This document shows positions 38,035-47,321 of a stretch of 64,000 bases of DNA, one piece after another (the first letter of the stretch is position 1; every line of letters starts with the position of its first letter). Source of the stretch: Sphingobacteriia bacterium (GTDB lineage: Bacteria > Bacteroidota > Bacteroidia > Chitinophagales > Chitinophagaceae); assembly GCA_004294135.1 (NCBI GenBank), contig RDZY01000009.1:1-64000 (forward strand). Reading direction: 5' to 3'. The position numbers and the translations under genes were made by a program. The notes below the pieces were generated by a model, which searched no databases, was not told where the DNA came from, and was given only the letters and a program-made list of their open reading frames with translations.

Positions 38035-39207
38035 ATGAATAAAATCTACTCCATATTGGCTGCATTGGCAATCATGCTTTCATTGGGTTCTTGTAATAAA
38101 AGTACCCCAAATGAACAAATTAATACGGATAGTACCCAATCTTTGGTGACCAACCAATTGGCAAGAGGCATCAATTTATCGAACTGGTTCAACGATTTCT
38201 CCGATAAAACCCAATTCTCCAATCGCTTTAACAACAACCACTTTAACCAAATTAAATCGGCTGGTTTTACTTATATACGCTTACCAATTGGTCCATCTGT
38301 ATTAAGTGGCCCGAATAATATTGCTGATATTCAACCAGCAAATTTAGCGTTGGTGAATCAAGCAGTCCAGCAGATTCTAAATTCAGGTCTAGCAGTCGTT
38401 ATAGAAATGCATGCATTCGGCCCAAACTTTGAAGCGAGACTTGCTATTGATCCATTGGCGCGCTCCTCATTCAGACAGTTCTGGAAAAATTTGGCCAACC
38501 AATTCAAACAGTATGATACCTCAAAACTGTTTTTTGAAATTTGGAATGAACCACATATCGGTGCATCTCAATTGGTTGCAGGTATTGATAAAAATTGGTG
38601 GGCACCTTTTCAAGAACAAATCATTCAATCTATTAGAGAAGCAACTCCCAATCATTTTATTATTGCTACTGCAGAAAATTTTAGTAATTGGTTTGATCTG
38701 ATTCAGCTAACTCCTTCTACACAAAAAAATATCATCTATACTTTTCATCTCTACGATCCATTTACGTTTACCCATCAATCGGCGGACTGGCTCGGCTTGC
38801 CTTATTCAGGTATTCGTTTTTTGCCCTATCCGGGTAACGCTCAAAACGTTGCCACGCTAGCAGCAAATGCAACTTTAGCAGCAGTAAAAAATCAAATTGA
38901 ATTTTATGGGCGACAACAATTTGGAGCCGATTCGCTGAACAAAATTATTCAACAAGTTTACAATTGGAGTATTCAAAAAAAAGTGACGGTAATCTGTAAT
39001 GAATTTGGGGTTCACAAAAAATTTGCTCCGCCTGATAGTAGGTTGCGTTTTTTGAGCGACGCAAAAACGATGCTGGAGAAATACAAAATACCTTGGGCAA
39101 TTTGGGATTATGATGATTCATTCGGACTAACCAGCTATACATCGGCCGTTAGAACTGGTATACCAGTTTGGGATGATGGCGTACTGAATGCGCTGGGATT
39201 AAAATAG
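38035..39207 (+). CDS. Glycoside hydrolase family 5 lipoprotein
   Basis: The 390-residue protein has a lipoprotein signal ('ALAIMLSLGSCNK', Cys near 20) and a GH5 (cellulase-like) TIM barrel. The catalytic acid/base is in 'FEIWNEPH' (about 168-175) and the nucleophile in 'VICNEFG' (about 320). The early block 'ARGINLSNWFN' is typical of GH5. It would cleave beta-glucan- or mannan-type bonds at the cell surface. It is the last gene of a plus-strand run starting with fabH and converges with fabD. Exact substrate is unknown. Confidence 0.88.
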   Translation: MNKIYSILAALAIMLSLGSCNKSTPNEQINTDSTQSLVTNQLARGINLSNWFNDFSDKTQFSNRFNNNHFNQIKSAGFTYIRLPIGPSVLSGPNNIADIQPANLALVNQAVQQILNSGLAVVIEMHAFGPNFEARLAIDPLARSSFRQFWKNLANQFKQYDTSKLFFEIWNEPHIGASQLVAGIDKNWWAPFQEQIIQSIREATPNHFIIATAENFSNWFDLIQLTPSTQKNIIYTFHLYDPFTFTHQSADWLGLPYSGIRFLPYPGNAQNVATLAANATLAAVKNQIEFYGRQQFGADSLNKIIQQVYNWSIQKKVTVICNEFGVHKKFAPPDSRLRFLSDAKTMLEKYKIPWAIWDYDDSFGLTSYTSAVRTGIPVWDDGVLNALGLK

Positions 39208-39231
39208 TGTAGAAACCCATCTTCCGGTAAA

Positions 39232-40128
39232 TTAGTTCACCCCATTCACTTGTACCCCAGTTCCTGCAATCTTAACTACCAATCCTTGTAATACTTTACC
39301 GGGGCCATATTCTGTAAATTGGGTAGCACCATCTGCAACCATTTGCTGAATACTTTGGGTCCATCGCACAGCACCAGTCAACTGATCTATCAAATTTATT
39401 TTTATTTCCAATGGGTCTGTAACAGCGCGTGCAACACAATTCTGGTAAACGGCACACGTGGGTTGGTTAAATAAGGTGGACTCAATTGCGGCAGCTAGCT
39501 CTTCTTTTGCAGAGCCCATTAGTGGCGAATGAAATGCACCCCCGACTGGTAATACCAATGCTCGTTTTGCGCCAGCTTCCTTCATTCGTATACAAGCCAT
39601 TTCAATGGCTTTCACAGAACCACTAATAACCAGTTGGCCGGGACAATTGTAATTTGCAGGCACTACTACTTCTCCAGTATCTAACTGTACTTGTTTACAA
39701 ATATCTTCTACTTGCTGGTCGGGCAAATTCAATACCGCTGCCATCGTTGAAGGGTTTAACTCACAGGCTTTTTGCATGGCTTTTGCACGAATACTTACCA
39801 AGTTTAATGCGTCTTCAAAACGCAGTACCCCATTGGCAACAAGGGCTGAAAACTCACCCAACGAATGTCCCGCAACCATATCTGGCTTTGCGCCTTCAGT
39901 GGTTAAGAAGGCGGCTATTGAATGTAGAAAAATGGCTGGCTGTGTAATATTGGTTTGCTTTAACGCATCATCTGTACCGTTAAACATTGTATCACTGATA
40001 CTAAAACCAAGTAGTTCATCTGCATGGTCAAAAAGCGCTTTTACACTTGCATGGGTCTGATACAAGCTTTTTCCCATCCCAGAAAATTGAGCTCCTTGAC
40101 CGGGAAAAATAAATGCGTGTTTGAACAT
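39232..40128 (-). CDS. fabD: Malonyl-CoA:ACP transacylase
   Basis: FabD transfers malonyl groups from CoA to acyl carrier protein for fatty-acid elongation. The catalytic Ser lies in 'GHSLGEFSAL' (about 88-97) and the catalytic His in 'GGAFHSPLM' (about 196). 'FPGQGAQFSGMG' is the N-terminal oxyanion-loop motif. The 298-residue length is normal. It is monocistronic here; fabH and fabI are elsewhere in the window, not in one operon. Confidence 0.96.
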   Translation of the reverse strand: MFKHAFIFPGQGAQFSGMGKSLYQTHASVKALFDHADELLGFSISDTMFNGTDDALKQTNITQPAIFLHSIAAFLTTEGAKPDMVAGHSLGEFSALVANGVLRFEDALNLVSIRAKAMQKACELNPSTMAAVLNLPDQQVEDICKQVQLDTGEVVVPANYNCPGQLVISGSVKAIEMACIRMKEAGAKRALVLPVGGAFHSPLMGSAKEELAAAIESTLFNQPTCAVYQNCVARAVTDPLEIKINLIDQLTGAVRWTQSIQQMVADGATQFTEYGPGKVLQGLVVKIAGTGVQVNGVN

Positions 40129-40241
40129 ACGATTGCTTTTAGAAAAGCAAAATAAAGGCTTTTAAATCAAACCCCATCATCTTCAATTATCGTAGTAAAT
40201 ATATATTTATGAGGTCAACCAAGAAGGTTGAAATCATAAAA

Positions 40242-40964
40242 TTAAAATTCATTTTTCAACTCGAGATAGCGAAGAAATTCTTCTTTCCTTTTCTCCTCTT
40301 TAAACTTACCACCATAAAAAGCAGTGATGGTAGAAGAGGTATCGTCTTCTACACCGCGGCTGGCAACGCATAAATGCTTTGCATCAATCACAATAGCTAC
40401 ATCTTCGGTACCCAATACCTGCTGTAGCTCTCTTGCAATTTGCATGGTTAGTCGCTCTTGCACCTGCGGACGTTTTGCAAAATATTCCACCAATCTATTC
40501 AACTTACTCAAACCTATTACCTTGCCATTGCTGATATAAGCTAAATGCGCTTTACCCATGATCGGTACAAAATGGTGTTCACAGTTACTGTAAAAGGAAA
40601 TGTTTTTTTCTACCAACATTTCATTGTACTTGTATTTATTTTCGAACAATGCCATTGCTGGTTTATTGGCAGGATTTAGCCCGCTAAAAATTTCTTTAAT
40701 ATACATTTTAGCAACACGCTTGGGCGTACCCTTTAAGCTGTCATCTGATAGGTCGAGACCCATCGTTTCCATAATCGCTTTGAAATGTGCTTGTATAATA
40801 GCAATTTTTTCATCATCACTTTTATCAAATGCAGTATCCAATATGGGTGTGTCTACTGATGTACTGATATGATTATCGCCCATTTCTTCGGCCAGTTCAT
40901 CGTCTGTAAAAACAATTTGATCACCGTTAAGCCGGATATTCAACAAAGTTTCGTTCTGTTTCAT
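40242..40964 (-). CDS. folE: GTP cyclohydrolase I
   Basis: FolE turns GTP into 7,8-dihydroneopterin triphosphate, the first step for folate and queuosine-type pterins. Zinc ligands are seen in 'NCEHHFVP' (Cys and His near 130) and 'KHLCVASRGV' (Cys near 200). The core domain fills the C-terminal ~190 residues. The listed start makes an unusual ~45-residue N-terminal extension and a 38-base overlap with the upstream pterin synthase gene; Met28 (at 40883) would remove the overlap. The neighbouring synthase uses the FolE product, so this is a pterin operon. Confidence 0.95.
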   Translation of the reverse strand: MKQNETLLNIRLNGDQIVFTDDELAEEMGDNHISTSVDTPILDTAFDKSDDEKIAIIQAHFKAIMETMGLDLSDDSLKGTPKRVAKMYIKEIFSGLNPANKPAMALFENKYKYNEMLVEKNISFYSNCEHHFVPIMGKAHLAYISNGKVIGLSKLNRLVEYFAKRPQVQERLTMQIARELQQVLGTEDVAIVIDAKHLCVASRGVEDDTSSTITAFYGGKFKEEKRKEEFLRYLELKNEF

Positions 40965-41370
40965 ACAATCTTATTTTTAATTCGAGTGATGCTTTTAATT
41001 TATTACGGAGTAAATCATAAATTACTATTGCTATATTTTCCGCCGTAGGGTTTAAATTTTCAAACGCTGCTACATCTAAGTTTAAATTTTTATGATCGAA
41101 CTTATTGAGTACTTCATCCTTAATAAGATCGCTCAATATTTTCATATCAATTAAATAGCCAGTATCTGGATCTATTTCCCCCGTTACCTGCACAATTAAT
41201 TCATAGTTGTGACCGTGGTAATGCTCGTTATTACAGAGTCCAAATATTTTTTTGTTCTCCGCTAAAGACCATCGGGGATTATTAAGGCGGTGAGCCGCAT
41301 TAAAATGCTCTTTCCTAAATACAACTACCCTTCTATTACCCATATTATACAGTAATGCATCTTCGCGCAC
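40927..41370 (-). CDS. 6-pyruvoyl/6-carboxy-tetrahydropterin synthase, copy 1
   Basis: The protein belongs to the PTPS/QueD family, acting on dihydroneopterin triphosphate made by FolE. Zinc-binding His residues appear in 'EHFNAAHRL' and 'HYHGHNYEL', the catalytic Cys in 'FGLCNNEH', and the substrate-binding Glu in 'RLYETERNFVEY'. Met10 (start at 41343) is probably the true start, since the family begins close to 'VVVFRKEHFNAAH'. It overlaps folE and is transcribed before it. QueD activity (queuosine pathway) or tetrahydropterin formation are both possible. Confidence 0.88.
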   Translation of the reverse strand: MREDALLYNMGNRRVVVFRKEHFNAAHRLNNPRWSLAENKKIFGLCNNEHYHGHNYELIVQVTGEIDPDTGYLIDMKILSDLIKDEVLNKFDHKNLNLDVAAFENLNPTAENIAIVIYDLLRNKLKASLELKIRLYETERNFVEYPA

Positions 41371-41552
41371 ACTTTGCGGAGTATTTAAAATAAAAGTACA
41401 AAATCAAGTATTCGCTCATCTACTTTAGGCACTGTTTCAGAAGTGTGCTGATCAAGTGGCCTATTATAATAACGTAAAACCCATTATTTGGTTTAAAAAT
41501 CATGAATCATTCAACAGATTTGCCCAAACAACCCTGTTTGATTGAACAAAAA

Positions 41553-41966
41553 CTATGCCTCACCAAAATACTCCACATAAATCCTTGGTGTTTCATACAG
41601 CTTAATACAATGTAATTGCACTGTAGTGGGTAGTTGCGGAGCCAGTTCCTTCCATATAGCCAATGCTAGGTTTTCAGTACTGCACATTTTCCCTTCCATA
41701 AAAGGCACATCCATATTCAAATTTTTATGATCCAATCGGTCAACAACATACAGTTTAATGAGGCGACTCAACTCTTTCACATCAAATAAAAAGCCAGTAT
41801 CGGGATCAGGACTACCCTTTATGGTTACATATAGATCATAATTATGACCATGCCAATTCTCATTTGCACATACCCCAAAAACAGCTTCATTTTGCGCTTT
41901 TGACCATGAAGGATTGTATAATTTATGTGCTGCGTTAAAATGCTCTTGCCTCGTCAAATACACCAT
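41553..41966 (-). CDS. 6-pyruvoyl/6-carboxy-tetrahydropterin synthase, copy 2
   Basis: A second PTPS/QueD-family protein with the same catalytic pieces: 'EHFNAAHKL', 'FGVCANENWHGHNYDL' and 'KLYETPRIYVEYFG'. By eye it is a little under half identical to copy 1, so it is an old duplication or a separately acquired paralogue. The ORF track starts at 42041, but the extra 25 residues are unlike the family and would overlap the divergent mqnB start; Met26 at 41966 is the better start and gives 137 residues. The two copies may have split roles between queuosine and another pterin. Confidence 0.85.
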   Translation of the reverse strand: MVYLTRQEHFNAAHKLYNPSWSKAQNEAVFGVCANENWHGHNYDLYVTIKGSPDPDTGFLFDVKELSRLIKLYVVDRLDHKNLNMDVPFMEGKMCSTENLALAIWKELAPQLPTTVQLHCIKLYETPRIYVEYFGEA

Positions 41967-42035
41967 TCGATTCAAAAATTTTTGTAAAGGTACAAAATCT
42001 CTGAAAGTTGACCGTTTTTCACCAACTTTACACTT

Positions 42036-42704
42036 ATGCATATCCTAATTACTGCTGCTACCGAAGGTGAATGGATGCCCAGCTCAATGCAATTGAAGCA
42101 GCGCCACCCTAGTGTTGACAAGCGTATAAAGATTCAATTTTGTACCACAGGAGTAGGAATATTGTCAACATCGGTATGCCTTACCCAGCTTATTTTGCGA
42201 CAGAAACCCGATTTAATTATTCAAATGGGCATTGCAGGTAGTTTTAATAAGCAAATACCACTCGGCAAAGTATTGGCAGTAAAAGAGGAAATATTAGGAG
42301 ATATTGGCGTAGAAGAAGGTGGTGAATGGAAAGATATTTTTGATTTGAAGTTGGAGAAAAGCAGCAACCTACCTTTTAAAAAAGGTAAATTATTGAACCC
42401 CTGGCTTATAAAATTCAACCTCCTAAAACTGCCAATGGTAAGATCTATTACCGTAAATCAAATCAGTACCCAGAAAAAAAGAATCGCCATTTTACAGGAA
42501 AAATACAAACCCATATTAGAAGGAATGGAAGGAGCCGCCTTGCATTATACTTGCCAAGCAATGAATATTCCTTTTATTCAAATCAGGTCTGTCTCTAACT
42601 ATATTGGTGAGAGAAATAAAAACAATTGGAAAATAAACGAAGCTATTCACCAGCTTAACCAAACCATACTTGTTTATATAGATGCATTATACAAAATGAA
42701 TTAA
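42036..42704 (+). CDS. mqnB: Futalosine hydrolase
   Basis: MqnB removes adenine or hypoxanthine from futalosine in the alternative menaquinone pathway. The 222-residue protein has a nucleoside phosphorylase/MTAN fold: 'ITAATEGEWMP', 'FCTTGVGILST', 'LIIQMGIAGSF' and the C-terminal 'LEGMEGAALHYTC' plus 'FIQIRSVSNYIGER'. Its neighbour mqnD, 31 bases downstream, confirms the pathway. The start is divergent from the pterin synthase copy 2. Confidence 0.93.
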   Translation: MHILITAATEGEWMPSSMQLKQRHPSVDKRIKIQFCTTGVGILSTSVCLTQLILRQKPDLIIQMGIAGSFNKQIPLGKVLAVKEEILGDIGVEEGGEWKDIFDLKLEKSSNLPFKKGKLLNPWLIKFNLLKLPMVRSITVNQISTQKKRIAILQEKYKPILEGMEGAALHYTCQAMNIPFIQIRSVSNYIGERNKNNWKINEAIHQLNQTILVYIDALYKMN

Positions 42705-42735
42705 CCAGATTACCCATTTCAGATTCAACACTTAA

Positions 42736-43554
42736 ATGAAATATACGCTCGCTTTCTCACCATGCCCCAACGATACATTTATCTTTGATGCATTGGTAAA
42801 TCATAAAATTGATACGGATGGAATTTCATTCGATGTTCAGCTCGAAGATGTTGAAACCCTTAATGAATGGGCGTTACAGGGCAGAATGGATTTTTCAAAA
42901 ATCAGTTATGGAGTGCTTCACCTAGTAAGAAAACAATATCTATTGCTAAGCAGTGGCGGTGCATTGGGTAAGGGTGTTGGACCTTTGTTGGTGAGCAAGA
43001 ACAAAGCCCACCATATACAGGCGATGGATCATTTAAAAATTGCAATTCCAGGTAAGCATACTACTGCATATTTACTTTTTTTATTGGCATTTCCAACAGC
43101 AAAAAATACGGTGTTTAAGGTATTCAATGAAATTGAAGATGCTGTTTTATCAGGTGAAGTTGATGCAGGTGTAATTATCCACGAAAACCGTTTCACTTAT
43201 GAGCAAAAAGGTTTGGTTAAATTGGTGGACTTGGGTGCTTTTTGGGAAGCGTCTCAACATATTCCAATTCCATTAGGCGGAATAATTGCTAAAAAAACAA
43301 TAGACCCTATCATTATTAACAAAGTAGATCTATTGATTCGAAAGAGTATTGAATATGCCTTTATCCATTATCCGCAGATTTCAGATTATGTGCGTGAGCA
43401 TGCTCAAGAAATGAGTGATGATACCATGCAAAAGCATATTGAACTTTATGTAAATAATTTTTCACTTGATTTAGGAGATGAAGGTAGAAAAGCAGTGGAA
43501 GTGTTAACTTCAATTGCCCACCGTACTCAGATTAATCTTGTTTCAACGCTTTAG
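42736..43554 (+). CDS. mqnD: 1,4-dihydroxy-6-naphthoate synthase
   Basis: MqnD converts cyclic dehypoxanthine futalosine to 1,4-dihydroxy-6-naphthoate. The signature start 'FSPCPNDTFIFDALV' (about 6-20), 'KISYGVLHLV' and the conserved His in 'ISYGVLHLV' are all present in this 272-residue protein of periplasmic-binding-protein fold. It is the second gene of an mqnB-mqnD unit. Its end overlaps by 23 bases the end of the converging photolyase gene. Other mqn genes are not in the window. Confidence 0.95.
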   Translation: MKYTLAFSPCPNDTFIFDALVNHKIDTDGISFDVQLEDVETLNEWALQGRMDFSKISYGVLHLVRKQYLLLSSGGALGKGVGPLLVSKNKAHHIQAMDHLKIAIPGKHTTAYLLFLLAFPTAKNTVFKVFNEIEDAVLSGEVDAGVIIHENRFTYEQKGLVKLVDLGAFWEASQHIPIPLGGIIAKKTIDPIIINKVDLLIRKSIEYAFIHYPQISDYVREHAQEMSDDTMQKHIELYVNNFSLDLGDEGRKAVEVLTSIAHRTQINLVSTL

Positions 43555-44848
43555 CATAAACTTCCAGTACTCGCTTTCTGGCAACTTCGTGCACTACAAT
43601 GGGTTTTGGATAGGTGAATTCTTGAAACTCAGGAACCCATTTATGAATATATTTTAATTCCTTATCAAATTTTTCTGTCTGTAAATAAGGATTAAATACC
43701 CTAAAATAAGGTGCGGCATCACAACCACTGCTACTGGCCCATTGCCAACCACCATTATTGGCAGCAAGGTCAAAGTCCAGCAATTTCAACGCAAAATAAG
43801 CTTCACCCCAACGCCAATCAATCAGCAAATGTTTGGTAAGAAAAGAAGCCACAATCATTCTTACCCGATTGTGCATATACCCTGTTGAATTCAACTCACG
43901 CATTCCTGCGTCTACAATTGGATAGCCAGTAGTACCATTACACCATCGCTCAAATTCAGCTTCATCATTTCTCCATTCAATGCGCTCATAGGCGGCTTTA
44001 AACGACTCGCCCTTACCTACTTTAGGAAAATGCCAGAGTATGGCATGGTAAAAATCGCGCCAAATTAATTCATTCAAATAAGTCCCGTTAAGTGCCATTG
44101 CCCTTTTTGCCAATGCCCGAATACTTACCGTTCCAAAACGGAGGTGTACACCCATTTTTGAGGTTCCGTTTTCTAAAGACGGAATATTCCTATTCTTATC
44201 GTAATATTTTATTATTTCATCTTTCAATTCCAATGTCGGAAACCGTTGCTGATTGGGTATAAACCCCATAGATTCAAGCGAGGGAACGGTTGTTGCACTT
44301 TGTTGGTAAAAGCGATTGAAATGCGATTTTATATCGTAGCATTTTACAGCGATATCTGTTAAAGCAGCCCTCCATTTATTGGCGTAGGGAGTAAAGACCG
44401 TGTACGGCAAGCCATCATTTTTTACGATTTCAGACTTTTCAAAAATCACTTGGTCTTTGAATGTATGAAACTCAATTCCATGCTGTTGAAACAACAAACT
44501 AATTGCTCCTTCTCGTTCCAAAGCATAGGGTTCGTAATCGTGATTAGTGTACACTTTTTCAATATGATAAGTCAGCAATAAGTCTTGAAAAATAGCTGTG
44601 GGAAATCCATAGTATATTTCCATACTACTACCCATTTGTTCCAATTGAGCTTGCATTTCTTGCAGCGCATTGTGAATAAATGCAACCCTCCGATCGTTTT
44701 TATCTTCGAGTTTATCGAGAATGTTTTTATCAAAAATAAAAATTGGTAATACAGGCAAATTATTGGTAAGTGCGTGATACAATCCAGTATTGTCTTGCAA
44801 CCGCAAATCTCTTCGGAACCAAAATATATTAACAGTGGGTTTCATCAA
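43532..44848 (-). CDS. phrB: Deoxyribodipyrimidine photolyase (class I, cryptochrome/photolyase family)
   Basis: The enzyme uses blue light to repair cyclobutane pyrimidine dimers. The N-terminal photolyase domain starts 'NIFWFRRDLRLQDNTG'. The FAD-binding C-terminal domain shows 'STGYMHNRVRMIVASFL', 'DWRWGEAYF' and 'NNGGWQWASSSGCDAAPYFR', typical of class I CPD photolyases. At 438 residues it is slightly shorter than the E. coli enzyme. It is monocistronic and shares its 3' end with mqnD. A cryptochrome-like sensory role is less likely with these motifs. Confidence 0.94.
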   Translation of the reverse strand: MMKPTVNIFWFRRDLRLQDNTGLYHALTNNLPVLPIFIFDKNILDKLEDKNDRRVAFIHNALQEMQAQLEQMGSSMEIYYGFPTAIFQDLLLTYHIEKVYTNHDYEPYALEREGAISLLFQQHGIEFHTFKDQVIFEKSEIVKNDGLPYTVFTPYANKWRAALTDIAVKCYDIKSHFNRFYQQSATTVPSLESMGFIPNQQRFPTLELKDEIIKYYDKNRNIPSLENGTSKMGVHLRFGTVSIRALAKRAMALNGTYLNELIWRDFYHAILWHFPKVGKGESFKAAYERIEWRNDEAEFERWCNGTTGYPIVDAGMRELNSTGYMHNRVRMIVASFLTKHLLIDWRWGEAYFALKLLDFDLAANNGGWQWASSSGCDAAPYFRVFNPYLQTEKFDKELKYIHKWVPEFQEFTYPKPIVVHEVARKRVLEVYAKALKQD

Positions 44849-44900
44849 ATTTAAAACATTTAAATCTACAATTGGTTCAACATTGGCGACTATACATAAA

Positions 44901-44932
44901 AACGGGGGCTGTCTTAAAAGACAGCCCCCGTT
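44901..44932 (-). terminator. Strong terminator downstream of the OmpA-family gene
   Basis: A perfect stem AACGGGGGCTGTC...GACAGCCCCCGTT with a small TTAAAA loop is followed on the minus strand by TTTTTATG. It stands 23 bases after the OmpA-family stop, between it and the photolyase start. Confidence 0.8.
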
Positions 44933-44955
44933 GGATATATAAAATTTAGAACAAT

Positions 44956-46347
44956 CTAGTTTTCTCTAACACTAAATTCAACTCTTCTATTATTTGCTTT
45001 GCCTTTTGGTGTTTTATTAGAATCAATTGGCATAGTGCTACCAAATCCTTTGGTCAACATTCTTTCCGCAGCAATTTTACGAGTGAACAGGTATGTTTTA
45101 ACCGCATTCGCACGCTTTAAAGACAATGGAATATTGATTTTATCAGAACCGCTGTTATCCGAGTGACCTTCTACATAAAGTTTCAGGCTAGGATATTCAG
45201 TCATTGCTTTAACCACTTTTTCTAATTCTACTTTAGAAGATTTAGTCAAGATAGCTTTTCCTGTTAAGAACAATACTTTTTTATAATCAAACTTGTATTG
45301 TTTAGCTAATTCAGGACAACCCTTGTTATCAATAGTACCTTTAACAGTAGGACACTTATCTTCTTCATCGTTAACGCCATCACCATCTGTATCTGGAATA
45401 GGACAACCTTGATAACGAGCCAATCCCATTACTGTAGGACACTTATCTTCTTCATCATTCACACCATCTTTATCAGTGTCTGGAATAGGACAACCTTGGT
45501 ATTTAGCAAGCCCTTTAACAGTAATACATTTGTCGTTCTCATCATTTACACCATCACCATCAGTATCTGGAACAGGGCAACCTTGGTATTTAGCAACACC
45601 TTTTACGGTAGGACATTTGTCATTCTCATCGGTAATACCATCGCCATCTGTGTCTTTAGGCTCTGGAACTACAACTGGTGCAGGAGGAGCTGGTGGTGGT
45701 GGTGGTGGTAATGCTTTTTTCTTCTCATAAATTTTCACTTTCACGCCCATTTGTATGCCTTGATTGTAAAAATCGAATCCTTTATTTGGATTGGTAATTG
45801 ATTTAAGATCAGAAATACCATACATATAGCGACCATATACCTGAACCCTATTACGAGGAAATAGCTCGAAACCACCGGTAAGAATGGTACTGATTGACTC
45901 ATACTGGCTTTTAAAATACCTAGTAGGTCCATCATTTTGAATTGAATTTGTAAAGTCGATCTGTGGACCTGCAATAATTGCAAAATCAGATCCCACTTTA
46001 TATTTAAATAACAATGGTAATGATTGATATTGCAATCTTCCATCAAACTGATTGAATGGGTTATTATTACCTGAATAATCCAATACAGAATATTGGAATT
46101 GTGGTTCAAACGACAATTTTGAAGTGAGTGGGATATTTAACCACAAACCACCTGCCCAACCTAATCCAGCGTTGTAGCGGATATTATTGGTAGGATGATT
46201 TTTAACCTGGAACCAAGTAAGATTACCAGCTGCTAATACACCAGCAGAAATACCTGGCTTTGGGCTTTTTGTTTTAGTTTGTGCTTGAACTGTTAAAATG
46301 CCTGACAGAAACATTGTCAGCATTAAAATGAGTTTTAAATTTTTCAT
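44956..46347 (-). CDS. OmpA-family outer-membrane protein with thrombospondin type 3 repeats
   Basis: The protein has a signal peptide ('MKNLKLILMLTMFLSG', cleaved after 'VQA'), an N-terminal beta-barrel (about 25-220), a proline hinge 'LPPPPPPAPPAP', four calcium-binding TSP type 3 repeats of the form 'DTDGDGVNDENDKCP', and a C-terminal OmpA peptidoglycan-binding domain ('VEGHSDNSGSDKIN', 'NRRVEF'). The ORF track starts at 46422, but the first 25 residues do not look like a signal; the Met at 46347 does. It anchors the outer membrane to the wall and may link to type IX secretion or adhesion. Confidence 0.9.
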   Translation of the reverse strand: MKNLKLILMLTMFLSGILTVQAQTKTKSPKPGISAGVLAAGNLTWFQVKNHPTNNIRYNAGLGWAGGLWLNIPLTSKLSFEPQFQYSVLDYSGNNNPFNQFDGRLQYQSLPLLFKYKVGSDFAIIAGPQIDFTNSIQNDGPTRYFKSQYESISTILTGGFELFPRNRVQVYGRYMYGISDLKSITNPNKGFDFYNQGIQMGVKVKIYEKKKALPPPPPPAPPAPVVVPEPKDTDGDGITDENDKCPTVKGVAKYQGCPVPDTDGDGVNDENDKCITVKGLAKYQGCPIPDTDKDGVNDEEDKCPTVMGLARYQGCPIPDTDGDGVNDEEDKCPTVKGTIDNKGCPELAKQYKFDYKKVLFLTGKAILTKSSKVELEKVVKAMTEYPSLKLYVEGHSDNSGSDKINIPLSLKRANAVKTYLFTRKIAAERMLTKGFGSTMPIDSNKTPKGKANNRRVEFSVREN

Positions 46348-46421
46348 TATATTTTGATTTAAATAGATGACGATATGCAAACGAGCAAAGTCGGCTGATG
46401 TGCGAATATACGAAAATATCA

Positions 46422-47273
46422 TTATTCGAGAAAAAACAGTTGGATTTTCTTAAAAAAACTTTGTGTAAATGTTTGGTGGTAATGTTTTTCCCCTAACAAC
46501 TTTACCCATTTGAGTCCATAAATCGCATTTGTTAAGAAAACCTCATCGGCTACCAATAGATCACTCGGTAAAATACTCCGCTCTTCTGCCGCTATTCCAA
46601 ATTCTTTGGCAATATGAAATACAGCCCGCCGCATCACCCCAGCTACAGGTCCATCACTAAGTGGTGGAGTAATTAATTGCCCATCAGATACTAAAAAAAG
46701 ATTGGCAATAGTGGCATCTGCTATCATCCCACTACTATTAAGTATTAATGCATCATTTAAATGCGCTTGCTTTGCCCAAATTGCGCCCATAGTATACGGC
46801 AAGTAATTATTGCTCTTAATACCAGAAAAACGATCTACTGCTTTTACGGCATAGGGGTAGATACCAATATCTAACCCATTATTATTCAGTTGATTAGATT
46901 CATTACTCAATGGCCAGCTTTGTATCATCAAATGTGGAAAGTGGTTTTGGGCATCATATATGCCGCCATCACCACGAAATATGGTACACCTTACCCTTGC
47001 AAATCCATTGTGGGTATTTTTCCGTAACAAGGAAAGAATAGACTCCCGAATATAATCCCTCTGGAAATAAGTTGGTGGTTGAAATTCAAGCAGCCGCAAC
47101 GAATCAGTAATCCGTTCTAAATGAAAAGATTCAAGCTGTAACCTCCCATTGTTGCATTTAATAGTCGCAAAAAAACCATCCCCATAACGGAAAGAGCGAT
47201 TATCGGGTGAAATAACAGCTTTATTGCTTGGTAAAAATTTACCATCTAAAAAAAGAAAACGACCCTGATCCAT
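46422..47273 (-). CDS. Class IV aminotransferase (branched-chain aminotransferase/aminodeoxychorismate lyase-like)
   Basis: The 283-residue protein is a fold-type IV PLP enzyme. The PLP lysine is in 'FSGIKSNNYLPYTMGAIWAK' (about 153), with the conserved 'FRYGDGFFATIK' start and 'EVFLTNAIYGLKWV' end. The family contains branched-chain aminotransferase and 4-amino-4-deoxychorismate lyase (PabC); length and the missing BCAT-specific blocks fit the PabC-like side better, but this is not certain. It is divergent from the Nif3-like gene with 48 bases between starts. Confidence 0.82.
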   Translation of the reverse strand: MDQGRFLFLDGKFLPSNKAVISPDNRSFRYGDGFFATIKCNNGRLQLESFHLERITDSLRLLEFQPPTYFQRDYIRESILSLLRKNTHNGFARVRCTIFRGDGGIYDAQNHFPHLMIQSWPLSNESNQLNNNGLDIGIYPYAVKAVDRFSGIKSNNYLPYTMGAIWAKQAHLNDALILNSSGMIADATIANLFLVSDGQLITPPLSDGPVAGVMRRAVFHIAKEFGIAAEERSILPSDLLVADEVFLTNAIYGLKWVKLLGEKHYHQTFTQSFFKKIQLFFLE

Positions 47274-47321
47274 TTCGCAAAGATAGAATGAAGCTAATTT
47301 CGTGACACTAATTTATTCCCC

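Noticed and set aside
45350-45660. Regular repeats resembling a repeat array
   Set aside because: They are the coding repeats of the four TSP type 3 units in the OmpA-family gene, not CRISPR.
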